A stretch of 64,000 bases of DNA. Source: Roseomonas sp. E05 (lineage in GTDB: Bacteria; Pseudomonadota; Alphaproteobacteria; Acetobacterales; Acetobacteraceae). The stretch's first letter is position 1, and every line of letters starts with the position of its first letter. Shown here piece after piece: positions 57,968 through 64,000 of the stretch. A program made the translations under genes and the position numbers. The stretch spans positions 1-64,000 of the forward strand of contig NZ_JASIRT010000025.1 of assembly GCF_030063475.1 (NCBI RefSeq). Reading direction: 5' to 3'. A model generated the notes under the pieces. That model saw nothing but the letters and a program-made list of their open reading frames with translations, was not told the DNA's origin and did no database searches.

Positions 57968-58938
57968 GCCGCGCGCCGCCGGCCTTTCGGCGGCTCAAGG
58001 GCCAGTTCGGGCGCCGGTTCCGCGTCATCTTCCTCCAGCAGCGGCATACACTCCACCGGCATCAGGCTGGTGACGTTGCTGGTGGGGTAAAAGGCCACCA
58101 GCCAAGCCTTCAGCGGCGTATGGCCGACCGGCTTGGGAAAGCCCTTGTCGAGCGAGCGCCGCAGCCGCGGATCGACCAGCGCAATCCCGTAGTCGGGCAA
58201 GCTGCGCCTGTGGCTCGCATAGGCCATCAGCTCAGCCTTGAAGCGGCGCAGGTCCTGCGTGGTGCCGACGCGGCTGCGCAGCTTCTCCAGATTCATGCGG
58301 AAGCCGCCCGGCGGGCCGCTGCGGGCGATCTCGTAGAGCCGCTTGGCGACCGGCGGCAGCTCGAAATACTTCGGCGTGTAGGTCAGGAAATGCTTGTCCT
58401 GCACGATGGCACGGAACAGCCAGGCGCAGAGGGTGAGTTCCACCGCGCGCATCTGCTTCGCGCCGTCGGGGCTGCGGCGATAGAGGATGCGGTATTCATC
58501 CAGCCAGCCGAAGCCACGGTCCTCGCCTTCCCCGCCGGTCTCGATGTTGGTGCGCACGAAGGTGGACTTCAGCCGCGCAAGGGATTCCTCCAACCGCTCA
58601 TAGGCCGAGCCGCCTGTTGCGCTGCCGGTGGTGACGAAGAAGTCGTGCGCGGTGAAGGTGATGCGCGCCGAAGGGGTCTCGCCACGGTTGATCTTGTCGG
58701 CGATCAGCGAGGCCGAATAGACCAGCAGCTCCTTGTCCCAGATCGAGGCGACGCCGTGCTTGGTGCCGACCACCTCGATCCAGGCCTTGCCATCGTCGTA
58801 GCGGGGCAGCTCGGTCTCCTTCTCCCGCCGCAGCGAAAAGAAGTTGTAGACCATGGTGTTACGGTCGCCCTTGACCTTGCCCACCAACGGGCTGTCGGTC
58901 GTATCGAAATTGAAAGCGTTCTGCTCGTCCATCGGCAC
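57964..58938 (-). CDS. repA: Plasmid replication initiator RepA (RPA family)
   Basis: The product binds iterons and starts plasmid replication. From GTG at 58938 it has 324 residues (322 from the ATG at 58932). It shows the replication initiator A pattern: SPLVGKVKGDRNTMVYNFFSLRREKETELPRYDDG, then WDKELLVYSASLIADKINRGE, ITFTAHDFFVTTGSATGGSAYERLEESLARLKSTFVRTNIE and YIEIARSGPPGG-like (here LYEIARSGPPGGFRMNLEKLRSRVGTTQDLRRFKAEL). The iterons lie just upstream, as usual for such replicons. Confidence 0.9.
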   Translation of the reverse strand: MPMDEQNAFNFDTTDSPLVGKVKGDRNTMVYNFFSLRREKETELPRYDDGKAWIEVVGTKHGVASIWDKELLVYSASLIADKINRGETPSARITFTAHDFFVTTGSATGGSAYERLEESLARLKSTFVRTNIETGGEGEDRGFGWLDEYRILYRRSPDGAKQMRAVELTLCAWLFRAIVQDKHFLTYTPKYFELPPVAKRLYEIARSGPPGGFRMNLEKLRSRVGTTQDLRRFKAELMAYASHRRSLPDYGIALVDPRLRRSLDKGFPKPVGHTPLKAWLVAFYPTSNVTSLMPVECMPLLEEDDAEPAPELALEPPKGRRRAA

Positions 58939-59002
58939 TGGCGCATCCTGCTGCGGAAGTTGTGGCTGAGGCGGCGCGCAGATGCCAGCGCGCAGAGCGG
59001 CA

Positions 59003-59242
59003 TGTCGGCGTCACGACGAGTCTTTTTCCGCCCCGCCTCGTCGTGACGCCGACATGCCGCGAAAGGCCATGCCGGGCAGGGCCGGAAAAGTTATCCACAG
59101 GCCTGACTCGTCGTGACGCCGACACCTGTTGGAGCACTCGTCGTGACGCCGACATATCCTCGTCGTGACGCCGACATATCCTCGTCGTGACGCCGACGCA
59201 GACTCGTCGTGACGCCGACGCAGACTCGTCGTGACGCCGACG
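59003..59242. repeat. Iteron array of the replication origin
   Basis: Eight copies of the 18-mer CTCGTCGTGACGCCGAC(A/G). One is inverted (59003-59020). Direct copies lie at 59037-59054, 59107-59124, 59137-59154, 59159-59176, 59181-59198, 59203-59220 and 59225-59242. The last five are exactly 22 bases apart, or two helix turns. The inverted copy and the first direct copy face each other close to repA and may be the autoregulation site. Confidence 0.92.
59091..59099 (+). promoter_or_regulatory. DnaA box in the origin
   Basis: TTATCCACA, a perfect match to the strong DnaA box, sits between the first and second direct iterons. Confidence 0.85.
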
Positions 59243-59285
59243 CAAACCATGCATATCCTACTGGAAAGAAAGAGCTTTTCAGGGG

Positions 59286-59326
59286 CTATAACTCTATAAC
59301 TTTATAACTTGTTTGACTCTTTGACT
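59286..59326. other. AT-rich DNA-unwinding element with 8-base repeats
   Basis: CTATAACT occurs twice and TTATAACT once in direct succession (59286-59309). After one base GTTTGACT and CTTTGACT follow (59311-59326), then a run of A. In otherwise GC-rich DNA beside iterons and a DnaA box this is the expected place for strand opening. Confidence 0.75.
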
Positions 59327-59740
59327 TAAAAAAAAGAGCAAAGCGCCTCAGGCATTGGAACACTGGCCAAAGTCAGTCAGGAAGCCGGCAGAACTGTCGG
59401 CGAAAAGACGAGTTAAAATGGAAAATCAGAGCTTGGGAATTACTACCGTAGGTTGTTTTAGCCTTCCGAGGAAGAACTGTCGTTAGAAGCGAGGAAAGCG
59501 GTTTTTAGCTCGCCCTTTGGCCGACATCTTCTTGAAAAACCGTAATCACTATTTTGTGATAATAAAAAATCCCTGCTTTCAACTTGGTTCCAGGCAGGAG
59601 CGATCTCCTCATGCCGATTATCCAGCCGATGAGATGATCCATCCAATATATGCGAAAAATCTTGATGATCTGCCGGAAGACGCCTATGATCTCCTCAACG
59701 GCACGGCAGAGCCGGCCATAGCCATGAGGAAGAATCCCCT
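59327..59740. other. AT-rich gap beside the origin
   Basis: About 410 bases with lower GC than the rest. Short frames exist on both strands (for example one starting at 59634 whose sixth to ninth codons cover a TGCGAAAAAT, 59651-59660), but none is convincing. I see no RNA gene or mobile element in it. Confidence 0.4.
59651..59659 (+). promoter_or_regulatory. TGCGAAAAA element upstream of the gene at 59741
   Basis: Exact copy 90 bases before the ATG at 59741, followed by TCTTGATGATC. The distance matches other sites. Confidence 0.5.
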
Positions 59741-60031
59741 ATGCGCAACGGAAGGCTGCTCGGCCCCCTCCTCCTTCTGGCCGGCGCCGCAGCGCTGACC
59801 CTGTCAGGAATCCCGGAACTGCAAACCAGCCTGCCTCTGAGCAGCGAGGAAGCCGGCTTTGGAAGCTTGGCGCTGGCCGTGCTGGGCATGGCAGTGACCG
59901 CACAGAGCTGGCGTGCAGGCTTGGCCAGGGCCTCCTTCCGGGGCTGGGCAGCATTGCGGCAGGCGACGAGCCGATCCGCCGGGATCGGGCCTGCCAAACG
60001 GATAAAAATCCGCATACGGTGCGCGCGCTGA
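59741..60031 (+). CDS. Unknown small membrane protein
   Basis: This encodes 96 residues. The ATG follows GAGGAAG. Two hydrophobic segments (LLGPLLLLAGAAALTLSGIP; GFGSLALAVLGMAVTAQSW) are followed by a basic tail. No family is recognised. The upstream TGCGAAAAA element raises the odds that it is real. Confidence 0.45.
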   Translation: MRNGRLLGPLLLLAGAAALTLSGIPELQTSLPLSSEEAGFGSLALAVLGMAVTAQSWRAGLARASFRGWAALRQATSRSAGIGPAKRIKIRIRCAR

Positions 60032-60104
60032 CAGGGCAGGGCAGGAGGGATTGCCGGAACGTCTTGCGATCGCTGCCCATGTCCCCAGAATGGAAGGACA
60101 AGAA

Positions 60105-60329
60105 ATGAACGATCCCCTGAACGGCCGCGAGATCTGGGTGGTCTGGGGCGGGATCTTCCGCGACACGAGCTTCGCTGAGTTGGAACCCGGCACCGAAGAA
60201 CTGCACGGGCCCTTCCATAGCGTGGAAGCTGCCGAAAAGGCCTGGCTGGAGCGGATGCGCCGCATGGTGGACATCGCCTCCCACCGCCTTTTCGTGCTGC
60301 GCGCCGTTCCCTCGCCAGGCAAGCCATGA
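60105..60329 (+). CDS. DUF4170 family protein
   Basis: This encodes 74 residues. It follows the DUF4170 pattern: IWVVWGGIFRDTSFAELEPGTEELHGPF, then SVEAAEKAWLERMRRMVDIASHRLFVLRA. The family is small, alphaproteobacterial and of unknown role. The ATG at 60105 follows AAGGACAAG. It overlaps the next gene as ATGA. Confidence 0.8.
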   Translation: MNDPLNGREIWVVWGGIFRDTSFAELEPGTEELHGPFHSVEAAEKAWLERMRRMVDIASHRLFVLRAVPSPGKP

Positions 60330-60646
60330 GCCCAGGCAGCGCCCTGGCATCCCTGGTGCCGCGCCTCCAGAGGGGGAAACGCCTCTCTGCGCAAAGTCAG
60401 GCGCGCCCGGGGAGCGCTTGGCAAGGCTTGGGCTGGCGGTATCGCTGCCTCGCCCTGGAGCGAACCCTGGACGAGCTTTCGAACCGGCTGGCGCATGCCG
60501 AGATCGCCCTGCTCCGCGAGGAGCGGGCCAGCCAACAGGCCAGGCACCGGCTGGCCGAGGCGGAAAGTGCCCTGATCAGGGTGCAGTCCACTCTGGACGC
60601 GCTGCGTCAGTCGGAAGCCGAGGCTCCGAAGGCTGGCCTGACCTGA
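60326..60646 (+). CDS. Unknown coiled-coil protein
   Basis: This encodes 106 residues coupled by ATGA to the DUF4170 gene. After a basic first third, residues 45-95 form a coiled coil (LERTLDELSNRLAHAEIALLREERASQQARHRLAEAESAL). There is no membrane segment. Function is unknown. Confidence 0.55.
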   Translation: MSPGSALASLVPRLQRGKRLSAQSQARPGSAWQGLGWRYRCLALERTLDELSNRLAHAEIALLREERASQQARHRLAEAESALIRVQSTLDALRQSEAEAPKAGLT

Positions 60647-60664
60647 AGCCGCGGCCTGCGGCCG

Positions 60665-60862
60665 CTATTCGCGGAAGACGCGGGCGAAGCGCTCAGCCCG
60701 TTCCCCTGGCAGGAGCGAAGCGGAACGCCCTTCCGCACATCCCGGAGCACAGGCAGCAGGATGTACGGGCGCACCGAGAGAGGTGTAGCCGGCCAGCAGC
60801 AGAACGCCGCTGACGCTTCCGAGGACCAGCAGGAGAGACAGGGCAAGAAGGCGGAGGGGCAT
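60665..60862 (-). CDS. Small secreted or lipid-anchored peptide
   Basis: This encodes 65 residues with a hydrophobic start (LRLLALSLLLVLGSVSGVLLLAGY) and a Cys-containing, short mature part. A possible promoter lies upstream on the minus strand: TTGATT (60932-60937) and TAGTTC (60909-60914), 17 bases apart, in an AT-rich stretch. The call is tentative. Confidence 0.4.
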   Translation of the reverse strand: MPLRLLALSLLLVLGSVSGVLLLAGYTSLGAPVHPAACAPGCAEGRSASLLPGERAERFARVFRE

Positions 60863-61106
60863 GGCAGAAGGCCTTGCGTTCGGGCCTTCTGGCCGATGGA
60901 TAAAAAATGAACTATCGTATCTTTAATTAACAATCAAGAAGTAATTAATGCCTGAATTCGAAGAATGAGGCACGCGAAAGGGCGCTAGGGCTGCCCAGGG
61001 CGGCTAACGTCCGGGCCAGCAGCGCGGACACCTTCCTCATGCCGGAATCGCCCCTTCTCCTGTTCCGCTTCCTCGCCGCTTCCACCCTGCCGGGAGGAGC
61101 CGCGCG

Positions 61107-61811
61107 ATGAGCGAACCCCAGACACCCCGCTTCATTGCGCCGCACTTCATCGAGATCGAAGGCAGCACCGACGTTCCCGGGCCGGTGCGGCGGGCCTGTG
61201 CCTTCACCACCGCTGCGCCGGGCTGGGCTCGCGACGCGACCGGGGCAACCCACCACCATCTCTGCATGCTGCTTTCCGAAACCGGGCGCTGGCACGAAGC
61301 GGGGCCGGTCCAGTGGCGTACCGAAAGCCGTGCCCTGTCCGCCGGAGGCACGCCCAGCATCGCCGCCGGCCGTGCTCCGGACCTGATGCGGGGCATCGTG
61401 GCGGCGCTGGCGGCTGCGCATGCGCCGGTACACCCCCAGGGCGACGCGACATTGCCCGCCGAGGCGGTGCTCTGCGTCGCCCCCGCCTTCGTCCCCGTGG
61501 TGCGTGAAGCCGGCCTGCCCGGCGTCTGGGCCTGCAGCCATCTGAGCGCGGCCGGGCCGGTTTCGGCGGAGCAGCCCTGGACGCATCTGCAGACCGCCTT
61601 CATCCGCGCTTGGCCAGGCGGTAGCGGCCCCGCCTTCCGCTGTGAGCTGGAGACGCTGCCCTTTTCCGCCGTCATGTCGGGCACGGCGGGCGCAACTGCG
61701 GCAGGCCGCGAGATGGCCTTCTGGTCCGCGGAGAGCCTTGAGCAGGCCATGCGGAGCTGCCTCGCGCGTATCTTCGCGCCTCGCACGGCAGCCGCGGAGG
61801 GCAAGCGCTAG
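61107..61811 (+). CDS. Unknown 234-residue protein
   Basis: The ATG at 61107 follows GGAGGAG. The product is rich in Ala and has HFIEIEGSTDVPGPVRRACAF, THHHLCMLLSETGRWHEAGPVQW and a C-terminal amphipathic helix (SLEQAMRSCLARIFAPR). There is no signal peptide or membrane span. No family is recognised. Confidence 0.55.
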   Translation: MSEPQTPRFIAPHFIEIEGSTDVPGPVRRACAFTTAAPGWARDATGATHHHLCMLLSETGRWHEAGPVQWRTESRALSAGGTPSIAAGRAPDLMRGIVAALAAAHAPVHPQGDATLPAEAVLCVAPAFVPVVREAGLPGVWACSHLSAAGPVSAEQPWTHLQTAFIRAWPGGSGPAFRCELETLPFSAVMSGTAGATAAGREMAFWSAESLEQAMRSCLARIFAPRTAAAEGKR

Positions 61812-61853
61812 GACCCCAGCCGCGAAGGTGCAGCACCGGAAGCTGCTTACTTT

Positions 61854-61861
61854 TGCGAAAT
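61854..61861 (+). promoter_or_regulatory. TGCGAAAT element upstream of the lytic transglycosylase
   Basis: A shortened element (TTTTGCGAAATTTCC) 63 bases before the TTG start at 61917. Confidence 0.45.
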
Positions 61862-61916
61862 TTCCTGGGTCTATGGGTGCAGCGATAACTGCACCTGTTG
61901 GTGCTCAGGAGGTGTT

Positions 61917-62621
61917 TTGTCCTTTGCCGCCTATGCGGGGCTTCTGGCCCGCGGACTGGTTTCCGTCCTGCTGCTCTGGTCTGGCGATAGCCAGGCACGC
62001 GCGGCACCTCCGGCTCCCGCTCCCGCGGAGAATGGCTGCCTCCGGGCCACTCTGCTGACCGAGCGGCAGGCAGGCCTGCCGCGGGGCCTGCTGCTGGGCA
62101 TTGCCCTGGTCGAAAGCGGGCGTGGCGGTCAGCCCAATGCCGTCGTGCTCCGCGGCCGGGATGGCCGCAGCCACTGGGGCGACGCGGCGTGGCGTCAGGT
62201 GCGCCAGGGCGGCCTGAAGCACGCGCATCTCGGCTGCATGCAACTCTCCGTCTTCTGGCACGGGGACCAGTTCCCGAACCATGGAGCTATGCTCGACCCG
62301 GCGCGCAACGTGGCCTATGCGGGAGCCTATCTGCAGCAGCTACGCGCGCGCGCCGGGTCGTGGCGCAAGGCTGTGCTGCACTATTACGGCGGCCAACCGG
62401 CGGCTTCGGCGGCCTATCTGTGCCGTGTCCATGCGGCGCTGGTGGCGCTCGGCGCCCCCGCTGCCGCATTGCTCCAACGCCGCCGCTGTGCCGAGTTGCC
62501 GACAATCGAAGATACGCTGCGCCAGCAGTTCCGGATGAGCCTCTCCGGTGCCGGGCAGGATGGCCGTCGTCCCGGCAAGTCCCGCCTGGGGAGTCAGGCG
62601 CCCCACGAAGAACTTCCGTAA
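61917..62621 (+). CDS. Exported lytic transglycosylase (SLT domain)
   Basis: This encodes 234 residues from a TTG codon placed 6 bases after AGGAGG. A signal peptide (LLARGLVSVLLLWSGDSQARA) is followed by a transglycosylase domain: LPRGLLLGIALVESGRGG with likely catalytic Glu66, then LGCMQLSVFWHGDQFPN, NVAYAGAYLQQL and AVLHYYGGQ. The length suits small SLT proteins linked to secretion systems and flagella. It cuts peptidoglycan. A TGCGAAAT element links it to the flagellar set. Confidence 0.82.
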   Translation: MSFAAYAGLLARGLVSVLLLWSGDSQARAAPPAPAPAENGCLRATLLTERQAGLPRGLLLGIALVESGRGGQPNAVVLRGRDGRSHWGDAAWRQVRQGGLKHAHLGCMQLSVFWHGDQFPNHGAMLDPARNVAYAGAYLQQLRARAGSWRKAVLHYYGGQPAASAAYLCRVHAALVALGAPAAALLQRRRCAELPTIEDTLRQQFRMSLSGAGQDGRRPGKSRLGSQAPHEELP

Positions 62622-62658
62622 GCGCGCCGCCCTGTCGGGGAAAGCTCAGCCGCATCAG

Positions 62659-62690
62659 GTCAACTGTCAACATGAAAAGTTGACGTTGAC
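62659..62690. promoter_or_regulatory. Inverted GTCAAC repeats upstream of parA
   Basis: Two direct GTCAAC copies (62659-62664, 62666-62671), then ATGAAAA, then two GTTGAC copies (62679-62684, 62685-62690). A four-site array of opposed half-sites is typical of an operator or partition site. It lies 67 bases before the parA start. Confidence 0.55.
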
Positions 62691-62715
62691 TGAATTCCGC
62701 AAAAGCGGCAGCCTG

Positions 62716-62747
62716 CCCCGCGTGTTCTGACGTCAGAACGCGCGGGG
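62716..62747. promoter_or_regulatory. Large palindrome upstream of parA
   Basis: 32 bases with a single imperfect pair, centred on GACGTC. The inner 16 bases are GTTCTGACGTCAGAAC and the arms CCCCGCG / CGCGGGG. It ends 10 bases before the parA ATG and so likely controls parA. Its 14-base core recurs at 2780-2793. Confidence 0.65.
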
Positions 62748-62757
62748 CCACAGGGGA

Positions 62758-63789
62758 ATGAGCCGCATGGACGGGGAAGCGCTGCGCCTGCTGCGGCAGC
62801 AACTCAGGCAGAGCCAGTCGGAGCTGAAGGACGCCCTGAACCGGGCGCTGGGACGCTCCTACGACAAGCCGCGCATCTCCCGTTGGGAGAACGGGCGCGA
62901 GCCGATCCCCGAGGAGGTGGCGCGCGCCGTGCAGGCTCTCGCCAACGATCAACCGCGCCATGCCCGCATCCTGGTGCTGGCCAACCAGAAGGGCGGCGTG
63001 GGCAAGACCACCTCTGCGCTCAACCTCGCCTGCGGCCTGGCACGGCAGGGCAAACGAGTGCTGCTGGCCGACCTCGATCCGCAGGCCACCGCCTCGGTCG
63101 CGCTGATGGCGGGCAACACCGTCGAGGCCTATCGCCAAAGCCGCACCATGGCGCAGGTGATCCTGCGCGACCTGCCGCTTGAGCAGGCCATCTTCGACCG
63201 GGCTGATCCGCTGCTGGTCGGCCGCGGCGGCTTCGACCTGGTACCGAGCCATATCGACCTCGCCGAGACCGACGGCCGGCGCGAGCCGGGCTTCGACGTG
63301 GCGCTGCGCGAGGCGCTGGAGGCGGTGCGCGACCGCTACGACATCATCGTGCTGGATGCGCCGCCCAATCTCGGCATGCTGACGGTGATGGGACTCGCCG
63401 CGGCGGACGAGGTGATCATTCCCGTCCGCACCGAACCCTATGACAGCATGGGCGTCGGGCTGATCCTGACCACCATCGGCAAGGTGCAGCGGCGGCTCAA
63501 CCCGGCGCTGCGCCTGGGCGGTATCCTGCCTACCCAGTTCGGCCCCCGGAAGTCGGTGGACCGCGAGGTGCTGGAGCAACTGGTCGGCGTAATGGCGGGC
63601 AAGGCGCCGGTGCTGGAGCCGGTACCGGCCAGCGCCATCTTCGGCCATGCCGCGCGCAACGGGCGCATCGCACTGGAAGCCTCGCCCAGCACGCCGGCCG
63701 TGGCGGTCTATGGACGCCTGGCGGCGGCGCTGGCGGCGGGGGATCCCCTGCCGCAGGCCGAACTGCTTGCTCCGGCTGAGGGGGCCTGA
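62758..63789 (+). CDS. parA: Plasmid partition ATPase ParA with N-terminal HTH
   Basis: ParA segregates the replicon with ParB. The 343-residue product has an N-terminal helix-turn-helix-like part (RLLRQQLRQSQSELKDALNRALGRSYDKPRISRWENGREPIP, residues 10-51) and then the ParA ATPase: Walker A KGGVGKTT at residues 78-85, ADLDPQATAS, a YDIIVLDAPPNLGML Walker B region. The N-terminal DNA-binding part is typical of ParA proteins that repress their own operon. parB starts 3 bases after the stop codon. Confidence 0.95.
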   Translation: MSRMDGEALRLLRQQLRQSQSELKDALNRALGRSYDKPRISRWENGREPIPEEVARAVQALANDQPRHARILVLANQKGGVGKTTSALNLACGLARQGKRVLLADLDPQATASVALMAGNTVEAYRQSRTMAQVILRDLPLEQAIFDRADPLLVGRGGFDLVPSHIDLAETDGRREPGFDVALREALEAVRDRYDIIVLDAPPNLGMLTVMGLAAADEVIIPVRTEPYDSMGVGLILTTIGKVQRRLNPALRLGGILPTQFGPRKSVDREVLEQLVGVMAGKAPVLEPVPASAIFGHAARNGRIALEASPSTPAVAVYGRLAAALAAGDPLPQAELLAPAEGA

Positions 63790-63792
63790 GCC

Positions 63793-64000
63793 ATGCGGCC
63801 CTCCCGCAAGCCCGCCTCACCCGTGCTGGGCGCCGCGATCTCGGCGATCGGTGCCGCCAGCGACGGGCTGGTCCCTGGCGACAGCCGCTTCCGCCATTCC
63901 TTCGAGGCGCCGCTGGCGCGCATTCGCCCTGATCCCGACCAGCCCCGCAAACACTTTGACCCGGCCGAGATCGCCGCCCTGGCCGCGACCATGGCGGCGG
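63793..64000 (+). CDS. parB: ParB partition protein (3' end outside the window)
   Basis: Only the first 69 residues are present. After a variable lead, the ParB N-terminal domain starts with LARIRPDPDQPRKHFDPAEIAALAATM, the standard signature. The order parA-parB and the 3-base gap support the call. Confidence 0.9.
   Translation, partial: MRPSRKPASPVLGAAISAIGAASDGLVPGDSRFRHSFEAPLARIRPDPDQPRKHFDPAEIAALAATMAA

Noticed and set aside
59517-59798. 93-codon plus frame in the AT-rich origin flank
   Set aside because: It overlaps the better-supported gene at 59741, has no good ribosome site and covers a TGCGAAAAA element. The C-terminal half is a frame-shifted shadow.
1-64000. CRISPR array
   Set aside because: The only evenly spaced repeats are the 22-base iterons next to repA and a DnaA box; the gaps are 4 bases, too short for spacers.
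1-64000. tRNA or rRNA genes
   Set aside because: I saw no cloverleaf-type or rRNA-like sequence on either strand; a tRNA scan was not possible here.

Overview
The window is GC-rich DNA (roughly 70% by eye) from an alphaproteobacterium, most likely Acetobacteraceae of the Roseomonas type. Support for this is the FlaF/FlbT pair next to the flagellin, a DUF1217 protein, a DUF6468 protein and a MotE-like protein, a split FlgJ, and an RPA-family plasmid initiator. It is part of a large plasmid or chromid: a replication initiator, an iteron origin with a DnaA box, and parA/parB lie at the right end (57.9-64 kb).

Layout. 1-2.7 kb: the end of a DUF1612-type DNA-binding protein, an SRPBCC protein, fdhD and a membrane protein. 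2.8-9.1 kb (minus): motA, an 847-residue exported protein, flgF, flgG, flgA, flgH. 9.2-12 kb: a flagellar-type transglycosylase and three unknown genes. 12.1-15.1 kb (minus): fliL, fliM, a DUF6468 gene and a motE-like gene. 15.3-20.9 kb (plus): fliF, fliH, fliN, fliP, a mini-FlhB gene, fliG and an unknown gene. 21-27.6 kb: motB, flgE, flgK, flgL, an unknown gene, flgI. 27.6-36 kb: mixed accessory genes (two unknowns, a trypsin-like protease, fliJ, a double ParB-like protein, a recombinase-like protein, a bactofilin, a possible HTH protein). 36.1-42.1 kb: the rod-binding FlgJ domain, a FlgN-like chaperone, a very long flagellin, flaF, flbT, flaG-like, DUF1217. 42.2-49.6 kb: fliI (minus), then flgB, flgC, fliE, fliQ, flhA, fliR, flhB and a second fliL. 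49.6-53.1 kb (minus): cheY, cheZ, fliK, flgD. 53.2-55.7 kb: three unknown genes. 55.8-57.9 kb: minC, minD, minE and a small HTH gene. 58-64 kb: repA, origin, small unknown genes, a lytic transglycosylase, parA and parB (cut by the window edge).

Together these encode almost a complete flagellum: MS and C rings, export gate, ATPase, rod, P and L rings, hook, junction proteins, filament and stators, plus CheY and CheZ and the Min division-site system. I saw no fliO, fliD, fliS, flagellar sigma factor or known flagellar master regulator here.

The strongest unexplained signal is a short element, TGCGAAAAA. It occurs 16 times exactly, with several close variants. Nearly all copies sit 45-140 bases before a flagellar or accessory gene and point at it; minC and several unknown genes are included. 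It looks like a promoter or activator element of a replicon-wide regulon. Genes of unknown function that carry it are the best candidates for new flagellar parts.
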